From Myxococcales bacterium (GTDB taxonomy: Bacteria; Myxococcota_A; Polyangia; Haliangiales; Haliangiaceae): a stretch of 64,000 nt of DNA. This document shows, in pieces, positions 1-7,975 of this stretch. Where the stretch lies: NCBI GenBank assembly GCA_016794525.1, contig JAEUJY010000072.1, positions 62,001 through 126,000 of the forward strand, in the 5' to 3' direction. Each line of letters starts with the position of its first letter. Within the stretch, counting starts at the first letter, position 1. The notes under the pieces are model-generated. The model was not told where the DNA came from and made no database searches. It worked only from the letters and a program-made list of their open reading frames with translations. The translations under genes were made by a program, and so were the position numbers.

Positions 1-870
1 CCGGTGCGTCAGCTCAAGGACATGAAGCTCGAGTGGGCCGAGGCGTTCGATCGCGATCGGTCGGTGGGGCTCCAGCCTCCCCACGAGACCGCCGTCGACG
101 CGGTCCCCGAGTTCGAGAAGGTCCTCGCGGCCTACGCGCAGGTGGACCGCACGCTCGAGCAGGAGTTCACCGACCTGCCGCCGTTGCTCGCGGCCGACTG
201 CCGCTTCTGCCCGCGCCGGCTGGCCGACGTGGTCGCGCGCCACAAGCAGATCTTCGAGCGCGCGGTGCCGCTGGATCCCGCGTCGGCGGTCGAGGAGTTC
301 CTGCGCAACATGCAGCCGAGCGAGGACTGGTACCTGAACGACTACCGGCCGTGCGACGAGTGCGACGTGCTGTCGGCGAAGGACCCGAGCAAGAAGGCCC
401 ACGAGGTGCTGGTCAAGCGCATCGGTCAGCAGGTGGCGTACGCGCGGGCGCTGGGCATCCCGCCCCGCGCCGACCTGCCGGCGCTCGACGCCAAGATCGC
501 CGCGTACATCACCACGTGGGACGGCATGGTCCGCGCGAAGGCGCCGATGCTCGACAGCTTCGCGAAGGAGGGCACCTCGCTCAAGGGCAAGGACGCCAAG
601 CTGATCGGCCCCGCGAAGGCGTACCTCGCCGCGACGTACCCGACCGCGAGGTGCAAGCTGATCGGCAGCGAGAAGCACGGCTGGCGCGCCCACGGCGACG
701 GCGACGATCACGTCGGCCGCTACAAGTACGTGGCGTTCGACTGCACCGATCCGGACTACCGCTACCCGTTCGCGGTCGCGGTGGCGGTCGAGCAGGCGCA
801 CCTCGGCTTCGGCAAGTACACGCCCGGCGGTCAGGGGGCGTGGCACATCGAGTCGTACTACCGGCGGTGA
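1..870 (+). CDS. Hypothetical protein with two CxxC pairs, possibly 5'-truncated
   Basis: I do not recognise the family. The frame is open to the first base of the window, with a GTG at position 4, so the true start may lie upstream. The readable 288 residues are soluble and mostly helical. They hold a CRFC pair at residues 66-69 and a CDEC pair at residues 117-120, a spacing that could bind a metal such as zinc. The C-terminal third is rich in Tyr and Asp. No signal peptide or membrane segment is visible in the part shown. The gene faces the GlsB-type gene tail to tail across 90 bases. It is surely coding; its function is unknown. Confidence 0.6.
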   Translation, partial: PVRQLKDMKLEWAEAFDRDRSVGLQPPHETAVDAVPEFEKVLAAYAQVDRTLEQEFTDLPPLLAADCRFCPRRLADVVARHKQIFERAVPLDPASAVEEFLRNMQPSEDWYLNDYRPCDECDVLSAKDPSKKAHEVLVKRIGQQVAYARALGIPPRADLPALDAKIAAYITTWDGMVRAKAPMLDSFAKEGTSLKGKDAKLIGPAKAYLAATYPTARCKLIGSEKHGWRAHGDGDDHVGRYKYVAFDCTDPDYRYPFAVAVAVEQAHLGFGKYTPGGQGAWHIESYYRR

Positions 871-960
871 GCGCGCCCAGCGCTGAGGTCGCGGCGATCG
901 TGCGCGCGACGGCGCTCGGTGCGCGCCGCCGCCCCGCCCACGCGGCGCGGCCAGCGAGCG

Positions 961-1227
961 TCAGCGCCCAGGGCGTGCGGCCCCGCGCCTCACCACCATG
1001 CGGTACACGGCGAGCAGGGTGACCGCGCCGATCACCGCGGCGATGAAGCCGGCGGGCTCGCCGGCGCGGTACCAGCCGGCGCTGCGGCCGACCATGCCCG
1101 CGATCATCGAGCCTGCGACGCCGATGAGCGCGGTGACGATGAAGCCGCCAGGGTCGCTGCCCGGCATGAGCAACTTGGCGATCGCGCCGATGACGAGTCC
1201 GATAACCAGCATCCAGATGATGTCCAT
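961..1227 (-). CDS. GlsB/YeaQ/YmgE family small membrane protein
   Basis: An 88-residue, almost wholly hydrophobic protein of the GlsB/YeaQ/YmgE (transglycosylase-associated) family, which are small inner-membrane proteins linked to stress response; the biochemical role is unknown. It begins MDIIWMLVIGLVIGAIAKLL, continues with the family's glycine-rich second helix around residues 28-46, and has a third helix around residues 58-76 before a short Arg-rich tail. The length is typical. The ATG at 1227 was chosen over a longer reading because a perfect GGAGGAG lies seven bases upstream. Confidence 0.85.
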   Translation of the reverse strand: MDIIWMLVIGLVIGAIAKLLMPGSDPGGFIVTALIGVAGSMIAGMVGRSAGWYRAGEPAGFIAAVIGAVTLLAVYRMVVRRGAARPGR

Positions 1228-1234
1228 GACGCCA

Positions 1235-1241
1235 CTCCTCC
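1235..1241 (-). promoter_or_regulatory. Strong Shine-Dalgarno of the GlsB-type gene
   Basis: GGAGGAG seven bases before the ATG at 1227. It fixes the start. It is also one of the few strong ribosome binding sites here, in contrast to the many genes whose promoter -10 box abuts the start codon. Confidence 0.75.
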
Positions 1242-1300
1242 GTTGTTGACGTCCGCTACTGCGAGCGTCGTGCCAGACATCTCCAGACACTGGGTGCGCG

Positions 1301-2002
1301 CTAGACGTCCACGCCCACCAGGCGCCAGGCCTCGGCGAGGCGGTCGCGCCAGCCATCCTCGATGATCGCGGCGTGCGCGACGATCAGGCGCTTGGCGGGG
1401 CGATCGAGGATCGCGCGGACGGCGCGCGCGGCGGCGGCCTTGTCGGCGACGCGCTTCTTGACGTCGGGCGGGACCCGCACGCGCTGGTAGCAGCCGGTGA
1501 CGCGCGCGGCCCAGCGCCACGTCCAGTGGTCGTCGGCGTCGGCGGTGAGCACCAGGTCGGCGCCCAGCAGCGTCTGGGTGGGCCGGTGGTAGAGCACGGT
1601 CTCGTCGAGGAACGGCACGCCGGTGAGCGGCAGCGCCTCGACCTCGGGGAGGTGCGCGCCGAACGCCGCGTCGGCGATGTCGACGTCGATGCGCAGGGCG
1701 GGGTTCTTGGACGCCGCGGACGCCGGGCCGATCACCCGCGCGTCGGGGAAGCACGCCGCGGCTGCGGGCGTGCCGAGGTGGTGGAAGCCGTTGGGGATCA
1801 CCAGCCAGCGCACCGGTCCCAGCGCGCGGAGCTCGGCCGCCCGCGCGTCGGTGGGCGGCGCCGGGCTGTGGATCAGCAGGCCGCCGTCGTCGAGGCGGAC
1901 GACGGTCGTGCGCGCGCGCAGGCGCACGCCGCTGAACCACACCGGCCGCTCCGTCGCCCAGATGCGATCGGGGACGACCACCGTGAGCGCGCGGTCAGCC
2001 AT
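1301..2002 (-). CDS. DUF4336 domain protein
   Basis: About 233 residues resembling DUF4336 proteins, which have a degenerate metallo-beta-lactamase-like fold and no established reaction. Family-type features are the N-terminal segment ending IWATERPVWFSGVRLRART, the core VRWLVIPNGFHHL, and the later pair TVLYHRPTQTLLGADLVLTA. The canonical HxHxDH metal motif of true metallo-beta-lactamases is missing; only a HHL remains, so hydrolase activity is doubtful. An alternative GTG start lies at 2014. It sits downstream of, and is co-directional with, the unknown gene at 2090-2878. The family call is from recognisable motifs; the function is unknown. Confidence 0.7.
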   Translation of the reverse strand: MADRALTVVVPDRIWATERPVWFSGVRLRARTTVVRLDDGGLLIHSPAPPTDARAAELRALGPVRWLVIPNGFHHLGTPAAAACFPDARVIGPASAASKNPALRIDVDIADAAFGAHLPEVEALPLTGVPFLDETVLYHRPTQTLLGADLVLTADADDHWTWRWAARVTGCYQRVRVPPDVKKRVADKAAAARAVRAILDRPAKRLIVAHAAIIEDGWRDRLAEAWRLVGVDV

Positions 2003-2089
2003 GGGACGTCGCACCGGGCGAGGGGAGCATCGAGCGCTGGGATGCCGACGTCGGCCGCGCCGTTGCGCGCGGGCGTCGATCGGCGGGCG

Positions 2090-2878
2090 TCACAGCTGGA
2101 ACGGCGCCACGGCGCCAACCGGCTCGCGCAGCAGGCGTCGGCCGGGGCCGCCTGAGCGCTCGGCCTCGGCGCGGCACACCTCGCCGACCAGCGCGTGGTC
2201 GCGCGCGTTCAGCCGCAGCGACCACAGCGCGGAGCCCTTGATGGCCACCGGCATGACGTCGGCGGACGGCAAGCCGAGCACCGCGAACACCGGGATGCCG
2301 CGCTCGGCGGTCCGCCACGCCCACAGGTCGAGGTCGCCGTCGGTGCGGATCGTGCGCGTCGACAGGTCGACCTCGAGCCCGAGCGCGGCGAGCGCCGCGG
2401 CGTGGGTGCGCCGTCGGCCGCCGGCCAGCCAGCCCCGCTCGGCGAGCCACGCGGCCACGTGGGCGCGCACGCGGTCGGGGCCGTCGAGCAACGCGACGAT
2501 GCGCGCGATCGGATCGCGCCGGCCGGTCGCAAAGAACTCGGCCCACAGCAGGTCGACGTGGACCGCGTCTTCGATCGGCATCGTCAGCGCGTCCGGGAAC
2601 GGCGCGTCGATCTCGATGATCCGCGTTACCAGCGGCACGTCCTGGCCGCGGTAGCCGGCCACGACCTCGGCCAGCGCGGCGCGCGCCGCCTCGGACTCGC
2701 GGGCGATGCGCCCGAACAGGTAGATCAGCGGGCCGAATCGCAGGAACCCCTCGGGCGGCGTGCTGGCCAGCATCTCGAGCGCGCGGGCGCAGGCCCGGGC
2801 GGCCCGTGCCGGCTGGGGATCGCGGTAGTAGCCCTGGATCGCGGCCACGAAGTCTTGATCGGCGGTGTCGGTGCTCAT
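2090..2878 (-). CDS. Hypothetical protein (262 aa)
   Basis: A soluble protein of about 262 residues, family not recognised. It opens MSTDTADQDFVAAIQGYYRD and is built of short helices, resembling tandem helical-hairpin (TPR/HEAT-like) proteins common in myxobacteria and planctomycetes, with a conserved-looking stretch VHVDLLWAEFFATGRRDPIA in the middle. The ATG at 2878 was chosen over longer readings because GGGAGG stands seven bases upstream. It is divergent from the lipoprotein gene at 2979 with 100 bases between the starts. No catalytic motif is visible. Confidence 0.65.
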   Translation of the reverse strand: MSTDTADQDFVAAIQGYYRDPQPARAARACARALEMLASTPPEGFLRFGPLIYLFGRIARESEAARAALAEVVAGYRGQDVPLVTRIIEIDAPFPDALTMPIEDAVHVDLLWAEFFATGRRDPIARIVALLDGPDRVRAHVAAWLAERGWLAGGRRRTHAAALAALGLEVDLSTRTIRTDGDLDLWAWRTAERGIPVFAVLGLPSADVMPVAIKGSALWSLRLNARDHALVGEVCRAEAERSGGPGRRLLREPVGAVAPFQL

Positions 2879-2978
2879 CGAGACGCCTCCCGCGCGCAGG
2901 CTCGCACGGCCGCGCGCGCGTGGCCACGCCGCGGGCGCGCGCTTGGACTTCACCGGAGCGGCGTGGCAGCCTCGACCG

Positions 2979-3680
2979 ATGCGCTCGAGCTGGCTGGTCT
3001 GGTGCGCGCCGCTGGGGCTCGTCGCGTGTGCCGGCAGCGGGCCGCGGGCGCCGGCCCCTGGCGTCGAGCCGGCCGCGGTGACCAGCGTCGCCCCCGACGC
3101 GGCGGTCGCCCCGCCGATCGTCGATGCGGCGGTGGTGGACGCGGCGGTCGACGCGCCGCCGGTCACGGCCGCGGAGGCGCGGCAGATGCGCATGCGCACG
3201 CCGCGCAGCGCCCAGGTGAACGCCGAGGATCTGCAGCGGCTCGCCGAGAGCCGGGCCCGGTTCGACGCGCTGGCCCGCCAGCACGACGGCTCGTACGTCT
3301 ACGTCGCCGGCTTCGGCTCGTGGACCAGCGCCGATGCCGTCACGACGGTGCGCGTGCGGCGCGGCGTCGTCGTCGAGCGGAGCTTCGAGGTCACGCGCGA
3401 CGGCGGCCGCGGTCGTCCCCGCAAGCGCCTGGTCGGCTGGACGGAGACGGGCGCCAAGGTCGGCAGCCACCAGGCCGACGCCGAGCCGGCGCTGCTGATG
3501 GACGAGCGCTACGACGCGTGCGCCCAGCTGATCGAGCTGTCGGCCCACGTCGACCACCTGCGCGTCGCGATCGACTTCGACGAGCGCGGCCTGCTCGCGC
3601 GGTGCGGCAGCGAGCAGGTGGCGTGCTCCGATCCGTGCTGGCAGGGGACCAACCTGCGCTCGTTGACGTTCGGGCCGTGA
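2979..3680 (+). CDS. Lipoprotein with Val/Asp/Ala-rich linker, unknown function
   Basis: A 233-residue predicted lipoprotein. The N-terminus MRSSWLVWCAPLGLVACAGS is a short signal peptide with a lipobox ending in VAC (Cys17). An Ala/Val/Asp-rich linker follows up to about residue 65, then a globular domain with SYVYVAGFGSWTSAD and four cysteines near the C-terminus (C-CAQL, CGSEQVAC, CW) that could form disulfides in the periplasm. I do not recognise the globular domain. Starts further upstream overlap the divergent gene and lack a signal peptide, so 2979 is preferred. Confidence 0.65.
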   Translation: MRSSWLVWCAPLGLVACAGSGPRAPAPGVEPAAVTSVAPDAAVAPPIVDAAVVDAAVDAPPVTAAEARQMRMRTPRSAQVNAEDLQRLAESRARFDALARQHDGSYVYVAGFGSWTSADAVTTVRVRRGVVVERSFEVTRDGGRGRPRKRLVGWTETGAKVGSHQADAEPALLMDERYDACAQLIELSAHVDHLRVAIDFDERGLLARCGSEQVACSDPCWQGTNLRSLTFGP

Positions 3681-3863
3681 CCACGGCGCGCGGCGATCAG
3701 CCCGCGCAGCGCCGCGACGAAGCCATCACCCTTGACGCCGGTCGCGTACTGCGACCGGGCGCCGCCGGCCATGAACCCGGTGAGCAGCAAGCCGGTGGTG
3801 TCCGCGCATGACCGGCTCGCCGCGCGGGTCGCCCGCCGGGCCGACCTGCGGCAAGCTCGCGGG
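3681..3863 (+). other. Intergenic spacer, possible decayed minus-strand reading frame
   Basis: The 183 bases between the lipoprotein and the YciI gene contain no plus-strand gene I can support. On the minus strand they encode a protein-like stretch (including LLLTGFMAGGARSQYATGVK) with no credible start or stop of its own, because the frame runs on into the antisense of the lipoprotein. This may be the tail of a decayed gene or chance. Confidence 0.25.
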
Positions 3864-4154
3864 ATGTTCGTCATCGAGCTCACGTACAAGGTCCCGCTGG
3901 CGCAGATCGACGCGATGATGAAGGCCCACGTTGCGTTCCTCGATCGGCACTACGCGGCGGGCACGTTCTTGATCTCGGGCCGCAAGATCCCGCGCGACGG
4001 CGGCATCATCGTCGCTGTCGGCGACAGCCGCGCGCAGCTCGAGGCGATCATGGCCGAGGACCCGTTCGTCGCCAGCGGTGGCGCCGAGATCCGCATCATC
4101 GAGTTCCGCGCCAGCCAGCGCGCCAAGGACATGCCCGCGCGCCTCGCGCCGTAG
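3864..4154 (+). CDS. YciI-like protein
   Basis: A 96-residue YCII-related domain protein with a dimeric alpha+beta ferredoxin-like barrel. It reads MFVIELTYKVPLAQIDAMMK, then AHVAFLDRHYAAGTFLISGR, with the family's conserved His-x-x-Phe-Leu near residue 25 and the 'P.DGG' turn (KIPRDGGIIVAV) in the second half, ending with EDPFVASGGAEIRIIEF. The family includes small dioxygenase- and dehydrochlorinase-like enzymes, but most members have no known substrate. The start was chosen because the domain begins exactly there and a CAAGCT hexamer stands six bases before the ATG, as at many starts in this window. Confidence 0.85.
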   Translation: MFVIELTYKVPLAQIDAMMKAHVAFLDRHYAAGTFLISGRKIPRDGGIIVAVGDSRAQLEAIMAEDPFVASGGAEIRIIEFRASQRAKDMPARLAP

Positions 4155-4204
4155 CTGGCGACGACGTATCGTGCAGCGCTGCCTCGGGGCGCGTCGCCGC
4201 CGGG

Positions 4205-4786
4205 CTAGCGCTCCTCGCGCGCCGGGGCTTCCCGAAACATCTCGACGACGAACCCGGGGCGCGCGAGCCGCTCCGCGACCTGCGCGGGGTCAACGCCGGC
4301 GAGCGCCGCGAGCGCGTGCTGGGCATCGGCGGAATACGCGGCCCAGTGGAACGCCGCGACCCGGAGGTTGAAGCCAAAGTACTTGGGGTCGAACTGCTCG
4401 CCGGCGCGGACCAGGCTGGGCAGCGGGTGGAGCGCGTAGCCGAGGGAGCGGATCGCGCCGCGCTCGCCGGCGGACCACAGTCGGAGCAGCTCGCGGATCG
4501 CGATCGCGATCGTCCGCAGCACCTGCGGAGCGGTGACGGCGGGCGCACGCACTGTTTGGACGGCGCGCGCGAGCATCTCGACGACGTCAGGCAGCAGCGC
4601 GCCGAGCCAGGTCGGGGGCACGGCGACGATCGTCGTGGCGGTCCGGGCGACCAGCGGCAAGATCTGATCGACGATGGCCAGCAGCACCTCGGTCCCGGGG
4701 AGGAAGCCGCGGCACCCCTGGAACGCCTCGTAGGCGAGCGCCATCGCGTCGATCGAGACCGGTGGGGCGTCGTCGTGGGCGGTCAT
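4205..4786 (-). CDS. Hypothetical protein (193 aa)
   Basis: About 193 residues, family not recognised. It is Ala/Leu-rich and probably all-helical, with two long hydrophobic stretches near residues 30-60 (TEVLLAIVDQILPLVARTAT and TIVAVPPTWLGALLPDV) that look amphipathic rather than membrane-spanning. The C-terminal part contains FDPKYFGFNLRVAAFHWAAY. It is divergent from the P-loop kinase gene, with 78 bases between the starts. A CACGCT hexamer six bases before the ATG matches the promoter pattern of the window and supports this start. Confidence 0.55.
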   Translation of the reverse strand: MTAHDDAPPVSIDAMALAYEAFQGCRGFLPGTEVLLAIVDQILPLVARTATTIVAVPPTWLGALLPDVVEMLARAVQTVRAPAVTAPQVLRTIAIAIRELLRLWSAGERGAIRSLGYALHPLPSLVRAGEQFDPKYFGFNLRVAAFHWAAYSADAQHALAALAGVDPAQVAERLARPGFVVEMFREAPAREER

Positions 4787-4864
4787 CGCATCAGCGTGCT
4801 CGGTGCCCGCGCGGCTGCCAACCCTTGCCCGCGGGAGTGGCGCGGCCCGTGCGAGCATCGCGCC

Positions 4865-5341
4865 ATGGCGACGCTGCACTACTTCTACGGCTGGCCCGGC
4901 GCGGGCAAGACCACCGCGGCGCGCGCGCTGGCGGCGTCGGCGCCGGCGCTGCTGATCTGCGAGGACGAGTGGCTGGCGACGTTGCTCACCGCGCCGATCA
5001 CCAGCCTCGAAGGCTACGTCGAGGCGATCACGCGGTTGCGGCGCGTGATCGGGCCGCTGACGACGCGTGCGCTGACGCTCGGGTGCTCGGTGGTGTTCGA
5101 CTTCGGCGGCAACACCGTGGCGCACCGCGCGTGGGTGCGCGAGCTGGCGGTGGCCGCGGGCGCGGCGTGCCGGCTGCACGTCCTCGACGTGCCGCCCGAG
5201 GTGTGCCGGCAACGGATCCGCGAGCGCAACCAGGCGCGCCCCGCCGGGCTGTTCTACGGCGAGGTCGACGACGCGCTGATCGACGCGGTGGTCGCCCACA
5301 TCGCGCCGCCGACGCCCGACGAGCTCACCGACGTCCCCTGA
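4865..5341 (+). CDS. AAA/zeta-toxin-like P-loop kinase
   Basis: A 158-residue P-loop NTPase. The Walker A motif GWPGAGKTT lies at residues 9-17, followed by an acidic EDEW near residue 36. The central strand VVFDFGGNT resembles a Walker B region, and the C-terminal lid segment CRQRIRERNQARPAG carries the Arg residues typical of small kinases that phosphorylate nucleotides, sugars or antibiotics. Residue order and length match 'AAA family ATPase' proteins of the zeta-toxin/chloramphenicol-phosphotransferase-like group. Substrate unknown. No antitoxin-like partner lies immediately upstream in the same direction, so a toxin role is not indicated. Confidence 0.75.
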   Translation: MATLHYFYGWPGAGKTTAARALAASAPALLICEDEWLATLLTAPITSLEGYVEAITRLRRVIGPLTTRALTLGCSVVFDFGGNTVAHRAWVRELAVAAGAACRLHVLDVPPEVCRQRIRERNQARPAGLFYGEVDDALIDAVVAHIAPPTPDELTDVP

Positions 5342-5355
5342 CCGCGCGGCGGCGC

Positions 5356-6615
5356 TCAGGGCGCGTCGTCGGCGGGGTCGTACGTCTCCATCGCGTGGAA
5401 GCGACCGAGGCCGGTGGCGACGACCGCGACCGCGCCGGTGGCGGGATCGATCGTGACCAGCGTCCCGTCGCGGCTGGTGGCGTACAGCACGCCGGCGAAG
5501 AACCGCATGTCCTCGACGTGGAGCGTCGGGGGGCCGGCCAGCGGCACCGCGGGACCGAGCGCACCCGTCGCCGGATCGAGCGGAGCGATCTCGATCGAGC
5601 CGGCCTGCCGTGCGACCAGGTACGTGGCGCCGTCGCTCGCCAGGCCGTACGAGCCGCAGCACGGCAGCGTGGCGGTGCCGATCGGCGTGAAGCCGCCGGT
5701 CGCCGGATCGAACCGGCCGAACTGCTGCGCGCCGCGCTCGACGCCGAGGTAGGCGTCGCCGATCCGCTCGAGCGCCGGGAACCAGCCGTTCGCGAACAGC
5801 GGCGCGTCCAGCGCCTGCGCGCCGAGGTCGAGGCGGCCGAACCGGCGGCTGCGATCGATCCCCCAGTACGCGCCGCGCGCGTCGCGGACCACCGCGGTGA
5901 GCCGCGGCGCCGAGCCGATCGCCGGGATCGTCACGCTCGTGCGATCGACCGGGTCGAAGAACACGGCGAACACGCCGCCCCCCGGGAACAGCAGCAGGCC
6001 GGGGCGCGCGCTCGGCGTGTAGCGGAGCGCGCGGGGGCGGACGACCCGGCCGCGAAGGTCGACCACCTCGAGCGTGGGCTCGAGCAGCGCGCGCCCGGCC
6101 GGCGCGGCGAAGCGCAGCGTGGTGTCGCTGACGACCTCGACCTCGGTGATCGCGTGGCCGTCGAAGACGACCGTGACGTCGCCGGCGTCCTCGTCGAGGA
6201 ACCCGCTGCCGGTGACGGTGACGGTCGCGCCGACGGCGGCCAGCACCTGGCGTGGCACGACCGTCGCGATGGTCGGCGGCGCGCTGTAGTGGAAGCGACC
6301 GCTGGCCGCGGTCGCCCCGTGCGCGTTCAGGACCTCGACGGTGGCGTCGCCGGGGCGCGTGCCGGGCGGGATGATCACCTCGAGGGTGGCGTCGTCGACG
6401 GTGACCGCCAACGGCGCTAGCCGACCGCCGATCAGCACGCGGTTGGCGCCGCCGTCGGCCGCGAACCCCGCGCCGGTGATCGCGACGTGGGTGCCGCCGA
6501 TCAGCGGGCCGTACGGCGGCACGACCGCGTCGATGCGGGGGCCGCTCGCGTCGGACGCACAGGCGGCGAGCGCCAGCGCGGCGACGAGCGCGAGGCGTGG
6601 GACACCGCGCGCCAC
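5356..6615 (-). CDS. IPT/TIG-domain lipoprotein
   Basis: A 419-residue predicted lipoprotein whose signal peptide ends LALAACAS (lipid Cys19). Two IPT/TIG immunoglobulin-like domains follow, at about residues 24-110 (marked by PPYGPLIGGTHVAITGAGF) and 112-200 (VVPRQVLAAVGATVTVTGSG). The rest looks like a beta-propeller or sugar-binding scaffold with repeated FDPATG, LDPATG and IDPATG turns. It starts with GTG one base after the stop of the upstream lipoprotein, with GGAG eight bases before it. The gene is therefore the third of an apparent operon headed by the TonB-dependent receptor and is probably a surface-exposed or periplasmic partner of it (inference). Confidence 0.75.
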   Translation of the reverse strand: MARGVPRLALVAALALAACASDASGPRIDAVVPPYGPLIGGTHVAITGAGFAADGGANRVLIGGRLAPLAVTVDDATLEVIIPPGTRPGDATVEVLNAHGATAASGRFHYSAPPTIATVVPRQVLAAVGATVTVTGSGFLDEDAGDVTVVFDGHAITEVEVVSDTTLRFAAPAGRALLEPTLEVVDLRGRVVRPRALRYTPSARPGLLLFPGGGVFAVFFDPVDRTSVTIPAIGSAPRLTAVVRDARGAYWGIDRSRRFGRLDLGAQALDAPLFANGWFPALERIGDAYLGVERGAQQFGRFDPATGGFTPIGTATLPCCGSYGLASDGATYLVARQAGSIEIAPLDPATGALGPAVPLAGPPTLHVEDMRFFAGVLYATSRDGTLVTIDPATGAVAVVATGLGRFHAMETYDPADDAP

Positions 6616-6616
6616 G

Positions 6617-7975
6617 TCAGCGCTCCTCGTAGAGCAGCGCGCCGGGGAACGCCGTCGCGTCGACGGGTGGCCCGAGCCGGTACAGCGCCGCGCCGGGCGT
6701 CGCCGCGTACGGCTGGCAGCGGTCGGCGACCCAGCGGAACAGCGGCTCGGTCACCGGGTCGCCGATCGCGCGCACCTCGAAGCCGGTCGCGGTGGTGTCG
6801 GCGGCGAAGGTGGGGCGCTGGCACGCGCGCGCCGGGAGCTCGGCGACCGCGATCGGGACGACGCAGGTCGCGGCGAACAGCCGCAGCGTCGGCGCGAGCA
6901 CCGCCGGGACGCAGCGCGTGACGTCGTCGGCGAACGGCCGCCGGACGCAGTCGCCGCCCAGCGCGGTGTCGACCAGCCGGTCGTCGTAGAAGCGCAGGCC
7001 GTCCCCGGCGAGCACGATCCGCTGCAGCCGGCGGCCGGGCAGCGTCTCGACGGTGCGCGTCAGCGTCGGCAGCTCGAGCGGCGCGCCCACCGCGAACGCC
7101 ATCGTCGCCGGCACCTGGACCGACCGACAGGCGTCGCCGTCGCGGCGGTACAGCGGGGTGGTGAGCGGGGCGCCGACCGCGCGGTAGGTCGGGCAGCCGG
7201 CGGCGTCCTCGAGGCGCGCCACCCGCGGCGGCGGCGTCTCCACCGGCGCCGCCAGCGCCGGCTCGACGCAGGACGCGTCGGCGAAGTAGGCCGCGGGCAC
7301 AGCGTCGGTCGGCGCGCAGCGGACCGCGCCGTCGCCGCCGAGCTCGGGCACGCACGCGGCGTCGAGCGTACGATCGCGCAGCCCGAGCGGGGCCCACAGG
7401 CCGTCGGCGGCGGTGCGGGCCACCAGCGCGAGGCGGCCGTCGCCGGTCTCGGCCTCGTCGACGGGGGCGAGGTCCGCGCCGGCCAGCTCGCCGGTGATCG
7501 CGACGTAGGCGGCGGCGGGGTCGGCCGCGAAGGGGCCGACGCAGGCACCCTCGACGCGGCGGTAGTACGTGGCGATCGGATCGACGTCGTCGCCCGCGAC
7601 GTAGACCCGGACCGCGCGGGCCTCGCCGTCGACCACGTCGCGGCCGAGGAAGTGGGTCGGCTGCTCGATCGCGGCGACGACGCCGATCGCCATCGCGCAG
7701 GCGTCATCGACGAACACCGCGTCGTCGGCCCGGGGCACGCAGCGGACGACGTCGTCGGTCCAACGCGCCGGCGCGCACGCGGTGTGGAGCGCGCGGTCGT
7801 AGAGCTGCCCCGGCTCGGGCTGCTCGGTGCCGTCGGGGAACCGGTACCACGACAGCGCCAGCCGCTGACCGCTGGTCGCCGTCGCGACCGCGTCGCGCGC
7901 GATGCCGTCGCCGCAGCCGCCGAGCAGCGCCGTCGCGACCACGGCCGCCGCGACCGCGCGCGCCGCGCCGGTCAC
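6617..7975 (-). CDS. Lipoprotein made of three internal repeats
   Basis: A 452-residue predicted lipoprotein (signal peptide ending LLGGC, lipid Cys21). The body is a degenerate triplication of a module of about 140 residues beginning near residues 36, 179 and 314. Each module contains an aromatic or basic start (SWYRFPDG, VARTAADG, VLAGDG), a 'DR-L-D' element with two cysteines (AC..., VRC.P) near residues 60-80, 200-220 and 332-355, a further cysteine about 15 residues on, and an L/Y-Y/F-R tract (TYYRR, PLYRR, PLFRW). The family is not recognised. It starts with GTG in a four-base GTGA overlap with the TonB receptor stop, so it is translationally coupled to the receptor. Confidence 0.75.
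   Translation of the reverse strand: MTGAARAVAAAVVATALLGGCGDGIARDAVATATSGQRLALSWYRFPDGTEQPEPGQLYDRALHTACAPARWTDDVVRCVPRADDAVFVDDACAMAIGVVAAIEQPTHFLGRDVVDGEARAVRVYVAGDDVDPIATYYRRVEGACVGPFAADPAAAYVAITGELAGADLAPVDEAETGDGRLALVARTAADGLWAPLGLRDRTLDAACVPELGGDGAVRCAPTDAVPAAYFADASCVEPALAAPVETPPPRVARLEDAAGCPTYRAVGAPLTTPLYRRDGDACRSVQVPATMAFAVGAPLELPTLTRTVETLPGRRLQRIVLAGDGLRFYDDRLVDTALGGDCVRRPFADDVTRCVPAVLAPTLRLFAATCVVPIAVAELPARACQRPTFAADTTATGFEVRAIGDPVTEPLFRWVADRCQPYAATPGAALYRLGPPVDATAFPGALLYEER

Noticed and set aside
4865-5341. Zeta-toxin of a toxin-antitoxin pair
   Set aside because: No antitoxin gene is adjacent in the same direction; the fold is shared with many small-molecule kinases.
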